From Acidobacteriota bacterium (GTDB lineage: Bacteria; Acidobacteriota; Thermoanaerobaculia; UBA5066), in the NCBI GenBank assembly GCA_030278895.1, contig JARXKK010000024.1, forward strand, positions 1 through 33,489: DNA of 33,489 nt, written 5' to 3'. The translations under genes were made by a program, and so were the position numbers. Positions 26,252 to 33,489 of the stretch are shown here, one piece after another. Each line of letters opens with the position of its first letter. Position 1 is the first letter of the stretch. Below the pieces are notes generated by a model. That model worked only from the letters and a program-made list of their open reading frames with translations. It searched no databases and had not been told where the DNA came from.

Positions 26252-26581
26252 ATGAAAAAATCCCCCGGTCGCCCGGTCGCCCAGGAGCCGGCGGCCTGGA
26301 CGTTCCTGACGAACCACGCCCACGTCCTGCTCTGCGTCGCCGGGGAGCCGGACGTCAGGATGCGGGACCTCGCGGTCCGCGTGGGGATCACGGAGCGGGC
26401 CGTGCAGCGCATCCTCGGCGAATTGGAGGCCGCGGGCTACGTGCGCCGCGAACGCACGGGACGCCGGAACCGCTACGACGTGCGGGCCGACCTGCCGCTC
26501 CGCCACCCGGTCGAGCGCCACAACAAGGTGGCCGCGCTTCTCGATCTGCGGAAAAGCGGGCCGGACTCCCGCCGGCCCTAG
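26252..26581 (+). CDS. winged-helix (MarR/ArsR-like) transcriptional regulator
   Basis: WTFLTNHAHVLLCVAGEPDVRMRDLAVRVGITERAVQRILGELEAAGYVRRERTGRRNRYDV is a typical wHTH. Divergent from icd. Confidence 0.85.
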   Translation: MKKSPGRPVAQEPAAWTFLTNHAHVLLCVAGEPDVRMRDLAVRVGITERAVQRILGELEAAGYVRRERTGRRNRYDVRADLPLRHPVERHNKVAALLDLRKSGPDSRRP

Positions 26582-26582
26582 G

Positions 26583-27524
26583 CTAGATGTCGATTGCGCG
26601 GCAGAGGGTAAGGGCGAACCGGGCGTCGCCGTCGATCCACTGACGCTCGCGGCGAAAACCGGCCGCGAGGGCGAGGCTCTCCACGTCCGGAAGTTCGTAC
26701 TTGTACGAGCTTTCCGTGAAGATCGTCTCGCCCGCCGCGAAATCGGCCACGACGCCCGCACGCGGGATCGCGACCCTCTGCCTCACGAGGCTCACGAGGT
26801 GCATCTCCACGCGGCGCAGGTCCGCGTTCCACACGGCGCGGTGTTCCCAGGCCGCGAGATCGAAGTCGGCGCCAAGCTCGCGATTCAGGCGGAGGAGGAC
26901 GTTGCGGTTGAAGACCGCCGTCAGGCCGAGCGGATCGTCGTAGGCCTCGAGGAGTGTCCGCTCCGGCTTCACGAGATCGACCCCGAGGAGGAGCGCGTCG
27001 CCCGGACGGAGCCGCCGGCGGACGCTGGCGAGGAAACGCTCCGCATCGTGCGGATCGAAGTTCCCGATGTTCGACCCGAGGAAAAGGACGAGGCATTCTC
27101 CGCGTCCGCGCGGCGGGTGTGTTGCTTCGAGGAGACCCTTCTCGTAAGTCGCGTGGTGCCCCCGGGCTTTCGCGCCGGGGATCTTCGCGAGGCGCTGGAG
27201 CGAGTCCGCGAGCGCCGCGGCCGAGAGGTCGACGACATGAACGACCGTGGTCTTCCGGCGCGCGCGCAGGGCCTCGATGACGAGGGCGATCTTCTCGCCG
27301 CTGCCCGAGCCCAGCTCGACGACGCGGACCGGCCCCGTCAGAGCGCCCGCCACCGCCGGAGCCGCCCGCCGAAGAAGGCGCTTCTCGGCCTTGGTGATCC
27401 GGTACCACGGGAGCTGTCCGATCGCTTCGAAGAGGCGTGAGCCGAGCGCGTCGTAGAAGTACTTCGGCGGTAGCGAGCGCGGCCTCCCCGCGAACCCGGC
27501 CTTCACGTCCCGGGCGAGGCTCAT
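26583..27524 (-). CDS. egtD: L-histidine N(alpha)-methyltransferase
   Basis: LPPKYFYDALGSRLFEAIGQLPWYRITKAEKRLLRR, VVELGSGSGEKI, LVLFLGSNIGNFDP, FNRNVLLRLNRELGADFDL. ATG overlaps the upstream stop by ATGA. Confidence 0.94.
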   Translation of the reverse strand: MSLARDVKAGFAGRPRSLPPKYFYDALGSRLFEAIGQLPWYRITKAEKRLLRRAAPAVAGALTGPVRVVELGSGSGEKIALVIEALRARRKTTVVHVVDLSAAALADSLQRLAKIPGAKARGHHATYEKGLLEATHPPRGRGECLVLFLGSNIGNFDPHDAERFLASVRRRLRPGDALLLGVDLVKPERTLLEAYDDPLGLTAVFNRNVLLRLNRELGADFDLAAWEHRAVWNADLRRVEMHLVSLVRQRVAIPRAGVVADFAAGETIFTESSYKYELPDVESLALAAGFRRERQWIDGDARFALTLCRAIDI

Positions 27525-28828
27525 GGCCGCACGCACCGGAATTTCGCGTAGACGTATGGGTAGCGCGCCTGGAACCAGTTCCGGAGCGTTCGGCGGACGA
27601 GCGCGACGGGCGTCGCCGGAGACGCGCCCTTGAGAACAAAATGCCGCCCGTCGAAGAAGTCGGCCGAGTAGCGGGGGTACGAGGCCATGGGAGCGAAGCC
27701 GCCGAATCCCGCGAACGGCGTGGACGTCCATTCCCACCCGTTCCCGACGAGCTCGTGCACGCCCCAGGCGCTCGCGCCTTCGGGCCGGGAGCCGGCGGGC
27801 ACGGGGTCGTTGCGCTCGCCGCCGAAGTTCCCGTGGGCCGCCGTGGGCGCCGCGTCGCCCCACGGGAACGCGCGCTCCCTCCCCTCCGGCGTTCCGAACG
27901 CGGCGCGGTGGAACTCGGCTTCCGTCGGGAGGCGCCTCTTGCACCACCGCGCGTAGGCCGACGCCTCGGCATGGCTCACCCAGACGGGCCACGCCGGGGG
28001 CAGCGGAACGAGGCCGAACTGCCCGGCCCAGAGCCAGGCGCGGCCTTCTCTCCGCCAGAAGGATGGACACGTGACGCCGCTCTCGGAGAGCCACTCCGCG
28101 TCGCCGGCCTGCCAGAAGGAGGGATCGGCATAGCCGCCCGCCTCGACGAAATCGAGAAACTGCTCGTTCGTGACGGGCGCCGCGTCGATCGTGAACGCCG
28201 GAACGGACCGGCAGCTCTTCGGGAACTCGTTGTCCCAGCCGAACGGAATCTCGTCGCGGCCCGCGCCGAGCGTCGCGACGCCCGCGGGGACGCGGACGAC
28301 CGGCTCCCGGCGGGTGGGACCCGACGTCTCGAGAGGCGGCGACGCCGCAGGGGCGCGCTTTTCCGAATAGGGGAGGCGGTGGAGCATGTAGCGCAAGGTC
28401 TCCTGGTGCATCGGCTCGTGCTCGAGCACGGTGAAGACGGCCTCCCGAAACTCCTCGCCCGCGAGCGTCTCCGAGGCGAGTGCCTCCTCGACGGCGGTGT
28501 CGGCGCGCCGGACATACGCGGACACGTCCCTGCGTGAAGGCCAGCGCCCTTCCGGCTGCGCGCCACCCTCGGCGGGCGGGTCGATGCCGCGCTCGAACAG
28601 GAGCTCGAGCGACGCGTCGATTCCCGGCCGGCCGAGCGCTCCCTTGAGGAGCGTGTTCACGCCGAACGCCGCAAGATGGCCTTCGTAGAAGACGAACGGA
28701 TGGCGCAGGGCGATCGGGCGCGCTTCGTACGCGCCTGGCGCCAGCGTCTCGTCGAAGAAGCGCCATGTTGACGCCCGCGTCGCGCTCCAGCGCCCGAGGA
28801 CTTCTTCCATCCCTGCATTCTCCGACAT
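27521..28828 (-). CDS. egtB: ergothioneine biosynthesis EgtB-type iron-dependent sulfoxide synthase (DinB + FGE-sulfatase domains)
   Basis: DinB-type Fe motif LEHEPMHQETLRYML (HX3HXE), FVFYEGHLAAF, FGE-sulfatase domain (VTNEQFLDFVEAGGYADPSFW, RLPTEAEFHRAAFGTPEG, VHELVGNGWEWTSTPFAGF); coupled to egtD. Confidence 0.93.
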   Translation of the reverse strand: MSENAGMEEVLGRWSATRASTWRFFDETLAPGAYEARPIALRHPFVFYEGHLAAFGVNTLLKGALGRPGIDASLELLFERGIDPPAEGGAQPEGRWPSRRDVSAYVRRADTAVEEALASETLAGEEFREAVFTVLEHEPMHQETLRYMLHRLPYSEKRAPAASPPLETSGPTRREPVVRVPAGVATLGAGRDEIPFGWDNEFPKSCRSVPAFTIDAAPVTNEQFLDFVEAGGYADPSFWQAGDAEWLSESGVTCPSFWRREGRAWLWAGQFGLVPLPPAWPVWVSHAEASAYARWCKRRLPTEAEFHRAAFGTPEGRERAFPWGDAAPTAAHGNFGGERNDPVPAGSRPEGASAWGVHELVGNGWEWTSTPFAGFGGFAPMASYPRYSADFFDGRHFVLKGASPATPVALVRRTLRNWFQARYPYVYAKFRCVRP

Positions 28829-28892
28829 GACCGCCCCGCCGGCCGCTCGGGGTCTCGGCCTACGCTTCGATGATCGACAAACTCTGCTCTCC

Positions 28893-28928
28893 TGTGTCTG
28901 ACACCGTGCCGGGCACAGTGCTGACACA
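28893..28928. repeat. REP-like imperfect palindrome
   Basis: TGTGTCTGACACCGTGCCGGGCACAGTGCTGACACA: CACCGTGCC/GGCACAGTG inner arms (one mismatch) and TGTGTC/GACACA outer arms, in an intergenic region. Confidence 0.55.
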
Positions 28929-29056
28929 CCGAGCCGGTTTGGCGACCGAACTAAGTAGCGTGTTTCCAATGGTATTCGGGCTCGCTCTCGAGGCTGGCAG
29001 CGGTCCTCGGGTTGCAACGTGTCTCGCAGCGGGAACTCTCGCCAAGAGACACGCAC

Positions 29057-31780
29057 ATGAAGACTTCTTTCCGCCTCCTCGCACTTGCCACCGCCGTTCT
29101 GGCCACGGGATCCGTCCAGACGGCGCGGGCTCAGGTGGTCCCGGGCGGCTCCCCCCTGCTCCGCGACGCGCAGGCCGGAGAAGTCTGGATCACGCAGCCG
29201 ACTCTTGCCGGCGCCCCCCTGATCCAGGCGCGAGGTTCCCGGCAGGCATTCGTCGCCGACACGACGCCGCCGAGCGCTCCCGGCAGTCTCGTCGCCGGTA
29301 CCTCGGGCCTGTTCCTGGTCGAGGCGACGTGGACCGACGCCGTCGACGCCGAGTCCGGAATCCATGACTACGCATTCGCGGTGGGAACGGGAACGGGGCC
29401 GGAAACCGAAGCCAACGTCAAGGCGTGGCAGTCGAACGGCCCCGGGAAGAAAGTGAAAATCAACCTCGCGCTCACGCAGGGGACGACGTACTTCTTCAGC
29501 GTGCGTGCCACGAACGGTGCCGGCTTGTCGAGCTCCGTGGTGCGCAGCGCTCCTCTGGCGGCAGCGCCCCGGATCTACGGAGAGACCGGGAACCGGATTT
29601 CCTACACGATCGCTTCTGCCGGGCTCGCCGCCGACGGCACCCCGACGGCGAGCTGGCCGGCCGAGAAGGCCGCTGCGCTCAGCGCCTTCATGGATCAGAT
29701 GCTCCCCGTTCTCCACGACCTTTACGGGCCACCGGCCACGAACTACACGGTCAGCCTCCTCCGCGACCTGAGATACACGGCGTCGGCCGTCTTCTTTCCT
29801 TCCACCGACGAAATCCATGCCGGCGACAACATTACGTACCAGCTGCTCACCCACGAGCTCGTGCATGCCTTCCGGCGCGACCAGATCCTGAGCAGCGATT
29901 CGAGGTGGCAGTTCGATCCGACGCTGAGCGGGTTCGAAGAGGGCTTCGCCCAGGCCGTGTCCTACGAGGCGATGACCGAGTTCGCGCGCCGATATCCGTC
30001 GTTCGGGCTCACGCAGCAGGTCTACCAGTCCAGCAACGAGTGGGACTACGACTTCCAGAACGTCCCCGAGCTCCGGACGCGCGACTTCTGGAGCGATTCC
30101 GGCGGAATGCTTCTTTACTGGACCCGATACGAGATGGCCTCCGCCGCGATCGCCAAGGTTGAAAGGGAGCATCCGGGCTTCCATCGGGCGTTCAACGCCG
30201 AGTATTTCCGCCGCCTCAGCACGGACCCTCACCTCACCCCGTCGCGCGACCTCGTCACGGACATCATCCGTACGGTTGCACCGACGATCGAGGGGCGACC
30301 CGCGTTGCAGTGGATCGACCAGCAGAATGTCTTCGACTGCGCCGACCACCCGGGCAAGAAGGTCTGGCTTTCGACCCAGCACTATCCCGCGCCCGCGGAC
30401 TACTTCATCTTCAACCGCATCTTCTTTTACGAGACGTTCCCCAACGGTTCGGACTGGTCCGCCCCGAACCCGGCCGGCGGGTACGACTACTACCGCCTCA
30501 ACGGCTCGTCCGGGACGGCCACCTTCCGCGCGAGCAGCGGTTCCGTCGTCTGGCAGACGGCGCTGACGATCTCGCCTACGGAAAACCCGCCCGTGTACTA
30601 CGGATTCGGCAACGAAAGCGTGAACCTCACGACGCAATCCACGAATCTTCCCTGGCCGGGCGGCGATTCTTCCCGGTACGCCACGAACCTCGTTCCCTTC
30701 GACCTTTACCGGTTGAACGTCCAGTTGACGTCGGGGACGACCGTCACGAGCGATTCCTATCGGGTCATCGGCGCGGCCATTCGCAATACGAAGGGAATTT
30801 TCGGCGGGATCGTCGGCGCGAACGGCGGGACCATCTCTCTGAACCACAGGAGCCACCCGGCCGAGCCTCCCGTGCCTGTGGTGAACGGCGTGTTCCAGGC
30901 GGCGCCTTCCTGGGCAAGTCAGCCGCACCCCGAGACGGCGTCACTCGACACCGACCCGGGCATCGTCGATGTAACTTACGTCGACGCGACCGGAGTCACG
31001 TACACCGACGTGCGCGTGATCGGGTACGGAAGCGTGCACGGCAACCAGACGTTTCTCTTCGATGTGGCCCGCATGAGCAGCGCGTCCCAACGGCCGGTCT
31101 CGATCGTGTCGCAGCCGTCGAGCCGGGCGGCGACGGCCGGACAGAGCGTCCAGTTCGCGGTCGTGGCGACGGGAGCGCCGGCCCCCGTGTATCAGTGGCA
31201 GGTCTCGACCAATGCGGGCTCGACGTGGACGAACCTGGCCGACGGCGCCCCATATGCGGGCGCGCGGACGCCCGTGCTCGCGCTCGCCAGCGTGACTCTC
31301 GGAATGAACGCAAGGCAGTACCGCGCCGTGGCGACGAACGCGCTCGGCGGAGCGGTGAGTTCGGCGGCGGCGCTGGGCGTGTCGCCGTCCGGGCAGAGCG
31401 CCACGTCCTTTTACCCGCTCAGCGCCTGCCGCGCCTTCGACAGCCGCAACACCAGCGGTCCGGACGCGGCCGCGCCCGCCCTCGCCGCCGGCGTCTCGCG
31501 CGTCTTCCCGCTCGGAGGGCGATGCGGAATCCCGGCGACGGCGGCGGCCGTGTCCGTCAACGTGACCGTCACGCAGCCGACGGCCGCCGGTTCCCTCGTC
31601 CTCTACCCCGGAGACGAGCCTGTGCCCGTGGCGAGCACGGTTTCGTTTCGGGCGGGACAGACACGGGCGAACAACGCGATCATCAAGATCGCGGGAGACG
31701 GGAGCGGCACGCTGGGAATTTCCAATGGCGCGCCCGGGGCCGTTCAGTTCATCGTCGACGTGAACGGCTATTTCGAGTGA
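29057..31780 (+). CDS. secreted multidomain protein: FN3-like + HExxH metallopeptidase (peptidase MA-like) + Ig-like + C-terminal beta domain
   Basis: Signal peptide MKTSFRLLALATAVLATGSVQTARAQ; FN3-like PPSAPGSLVAG...GTTYFFSVRATNGAGLSS; LLTHELVHAFRRD...GFEEGFAQAVSYE; Ig-like SIVSQPSSRAATAGQSVQFAVVATGAPAPVYQWQVS; C-terminal YPLSACRAFDSRNT...VDVNGYFE. Confidence 0.85.
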   Translation: MKTSFRLLALATAVLATGSVQTARAQVVPGGSPLLRDAQAGEVWITQPTLAGAPLIQARGSRQAFVADTTPPSAPGSLVAGTSGLFLVEATWTDAVDAESGIHDYAFAVGTGTGPETEANVKAWQSNGPGKKVKINLALTQGTTYFFSVRATNGAGLSSSVVRSAPLAAAPRIYGETGNRISYTIASAGLAADGTPTASWPAEKAAALSAFMDQMLPVLHDLYGPPATNYTVSLLRDLRYTASAVFFPSTDEIHAGDNITYQLLTHELVHAFRRDQILSSDSRWQFDPTLSGFEEGFAQAVSYEAMTEFARRYPSFGLTQQVYQSSNEWDYDFQNVPELRTRDFWSDSGGMLLYWTRYEMASAAIAKVEREHPGFHRAFNAEYFRRLSTDPHLTPSRDLVTDIIRTVAPTIEGRPALQWIDQQNVFDCADHPGKKVWLSTQHYPAPADYFIFNRIFFYETFPNGSDWSAPNPAGGYDYYRLNGSSGTATFRASSGSVVWQTALTISPTENPPVYYGFGNESVNLTTQSTNLPWPGGDSSRYATNLVPFDLYRLNVQLTSGTTVTSDSYRVIGAAIRNTKGIFGGIVGANGGTISLNHRSHPAEPPVPVVNGVFQAAPSWASQPHPETASLDTDPGIVDVTYVDATGVTYTDVRVIGYGSVHGNQTFLFDVARMSSASQRPVSIVSQPSSRAATAGQSVQFAVVATGAPAPVYQWQVSTNAGSTWTNLADGAPYAGARTPVLALASVTLGMNARQYRAVATNALGGAVSSAAALGVSPSGQSATSFYPLSACRAFDSRNTSGPDAAAPALAAGVSRVFPLGGRCGIPATAAAVSVNVTVTQPTAAGSLVLYPGDEPVPVASTVSFRAGQTRANNAIIKIAGDGSGTLGISNGAPGAVQFIVDVNGYFE

Positions 31781-33142
31781 TCACGGCGGTGCCTCCGGGT
31801 GACCCTTCCGGAGCAGCCGGTAGAGCGTCGAGCGGCTGATGCGAAGCTGACGCGCCGCTTCCACACGGTTGCCGCCCGTCCGGACGAGGGCCTCCTGGAG
31901 GCGCTCGGGCGTTACGGTGCGGACACCGTCGCCGCCGGCATCGACGTCGGGCTCGCCGGCCGCGTCGGCGCGGGCGAGAAGGAGAGGAAAGTCGTCGGCC
32001 ACGAGCTCGTCACGCGCCGAAAGTGCGCACGCCTGCTCGATCGCGTGCTTCAGCTCGCGGATGTTGCCGGGGAACGGATCGTGGAGGATGAGGTCCCGCG
32101 CGTCGGCGGAGAGCCGCCGGGGGTACTGGGACGGCTTCGAGAACATCCTCAGGAAGTGATCGGCGAGGAGGAGCTTGTCCTCTCCGCGGTCCCGGAGAGC
32201 CGGCACGAGGAGCGTGACGACGGCAAGCCGGTAATAGAGATCGTCGCGGAAGGTCTGCCCCCGGACGGCCGTCTCGATGTCGAGGTTCGTCGCGGCGAGG
32301 ATCCGAACGTCCACGGCGACATTTCGGTTGTCTCCGACGCGGCGAATCTGGAATTCCTCGAGGGCGCGGAGGACCTTGGCCTGGGCGGCCATCGGCATCG
32401 AGCCGATCTCGTCGAGAAGAAGCGTTCCGCCCTCGGCCTCCTCGAAAAGACCGCGCCGCGCGTTCGTGGCACCGCTGAAGGCTCCGCGCACGTGGCCGAA
32501 GAGCTCGCTCTCGATGAGGTCGTCCGGAATCGCGGCGCAATTGAGGGTGACGAACGGCTTGCCGGCTCGCGGGCCGAACGACGCGATGTACTTCGCGACG
32601 ACCTCCTTTCCCGTGCCCGTCTCCCCGCGGATCAGGACCGTGGACGAAAGCTCCGCGACCCGCTTCGCCTTTTCGAGCACGCTCTTCCATGCGGTGGAGT
32701 TGCCGATCGCGAAGTTCTGCGCCTTTTCGCGTTTCCAGATGCCGGACGCCGTCCGGGGGGCGACGTCGAGAGTGAGGCGCTTGACGACGTCGAGAAGGCT
32801 CTGGATCCTGAACGGCTTGACGAGGAAGTCGGTCGCGCCGGCCTTCATCGCCTCGATGGCGTCCGAAACGGCGGCCTGGCCCGAGATGATGATGAAGGGA
32901 ACGTTCGGAGCCTTGCCCCGCACTTCGAGGAGGAGGTCGATGCCCGAAAGGCCCGGGAGCATGAGGTCGCAGAAGATGAGGTCGTAGTCGGTGAAGATGG
33001 CCCGGTCGAGGAAGACCTGGGAGCCGGGGTATATATCGACCGTCGCGCCCACGCGGTCCAGAGTTGTGCGCATCAGCTCGCGCACCCCTTCGTCGTCGTC
33101 GACGACAGCGATCCGGAGTGTGCGAGGACCGAGGGGCGACAC
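31781..33142 (-). CDS. sigma54-type (NtrC-family) response regulator: REC-AAA+-Fis HTH
   Basis: REC AVVDDDEG...FCDLMLPGLSG...KPF; AAA+ LIRGETGTGKEVVAKYI, ELFGHVRGAFSGATNARRGLFEEAEGGTLLLDEIG; Fis HTH GGNRVEAARQLRISRSTLYRLLRK. Confidence 0.95.
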   Translation of the reverse strand: MSPLGPRTLRIAVVDDDEGVRELMRTTLDRVGATVDIYPGSQVFLDRAIFTDYDLIFCDLMLPGLSGIDLLLEVRGKAPNVPFIIISGQAAVSDAIEAMKAGATDFLVKPFRIQSLLDVVKRLTLDVAPRTASGIWKREKAQNFAIGNSTAWKSVLEKAKRVAELSSTVLIRGETGTGKEVVAKYIASFGPRAGKPFVTLNCAAIPDDLIESELFGHVRGAFSGATNARRGLFEEAEGGTLLLDEIGSMPMAAQAKVLRALEEFQIRRVGDNRNVAVDVRILAATNLDIETAVRGQTFRDDLYYRLAVVTLLVPALRDRGEDKLLLADHFLRMFSKPSQYPRRLSADARDLILHDPFPGNIRELKHAIEQACALSARDELVADDFPLLLARADAAGEPDVDAGGDGVRTVTPERLQEALVRTGGNRVEAARQLRISRSTLYRLLRKGHPEAPP

Positions 33143-33196
33143 GGCAACTCATTGTAGCCGCTCGGTTCCACGTTTCTCTCAGGGAGCGCCCGGCTC

Positions 33197-33409
33197 TTAC
33201 CCGAGGGGGCCCGACGCGTCGTCGGGCACGAGGTGCGCTCCGTCCCTGCCGCAGCTCTCGCACGTGAAGCGGCGCGATCGGGACCAGCCGGGTTTCGCCT
33301 CTTCGGAAGAGGAAACGACTCCCGAGCACGCGGGGCATTCGAGAGGCCTCCCCAGCCGCCACGCCAGATAGAGGGACGCGGACTCCTGATCGTTGAAGGG
33401 TTCGCTCAT
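33197..33409 (-). CDS. small zinc-ribbon hypothetical protein
   Basis: 70 aa with two Cys pairs, LECPACSG and FTCESCGRDG. Confidence 0.5.
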   Translation of the reverse strand: MSEPFNDQESASLYLAWRLGRPLECPACSGVVSSSEEAKPGWSRSRRFTCESCGRDGAHLVPDDASGPLG

Positions 33410-33427
33410 GGCTCCCTCATGCCTCCC

Positions 33428-33489
33428 TCACCATACCCGGACGCGGTCGTTCGGCGAGAGATAGAGCGCCTGCCCCGGTTTGACGGAGA
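33428..33489 (-). CDS. C-terminal fragment of an ABC transporter ATP-binding protein (TOBE-domain tail), truncated by window edge
   Basis: Minus strand reads ...SVKPGQALYLSPNDRVRVW-stop, resembling the TOBE tail of sulfate/spermidine-type ATPases. Confidence 0.45.
   Translation of the reverse strand, partial: SVKPGQALYLSPNDRVRVW

Noticed and set aside
27521-30928. 1135-aa minus-strand ORF fusing EgtB to about 700 upstream residues
   Set aside because: The upstream part is antisense to the metallopeptidase, is low-complexity Arg/Gly/Val-rich, and a good EgtB ATG lies at 28828. GC-rich open-frame artefact.

Overview
High-GC bacterial chromosomal window, possibly Acidobacteriota-like (inference only). 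It is densely coding, with about 27 supported genes on both strands. The contents, in order:
- a truncated VPS10/BNR-type beta-propeller protein and an alpha/beta-hydrolase esterase
- an ABC-2 type exporter pair, an envelope protein, an outer-membrane barrel and a beta-carbonic anhydrase
- a Phd/PIN toxin-antitoxin pair and a bacterial Suppressor-of-Fused (SUFU) homologue with both N- and C-terminal SUFU regions
- a fused E1-alpha/beta 2-oxoacid dehydrogenase, an S1-domain protein and a large hybrid histidine kinase
- a cobalamin riboswitch upstream of a BtuB-like TonB receptor
- a DUF4136 lipoprotein, a YpfJ-type zinc metallopeptidase and tRNA-Ala(GGC)
- a large-subunit catalase, a glycine-zipper protein and a DUF883/ElaB-like protein
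- a Thermus-type isocitrate dehydrogenase divergent from a winged-helix regulator
- an EgtB-EgtD ergothioneine operon and a multidomain secreted metallopeptidase
- a sigma54-type response regulator with a GAFSGA loop, a small zinc-ribbon protein and the tail of an ABC ATPase

The most interesting observations are: (1) a bacterial SUFU strikingly similar to animal SUFU; (2) four exactly spaced -24/-12 (sigma54-like) promoter candidates upstream of four envelope/stress genes at 19.8-24.2 kb, in the same window as a sigma54 activator; (3) short dispersed low-GC polypurine/polypyrimidine repeats that form gene ends; (4) an operator-like palindrome between icd and its divergent regulator; (5) a REP-like palindrome. 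I found no CRISPR array, prophage or intact transposon. All motif and family calls were made by eye.
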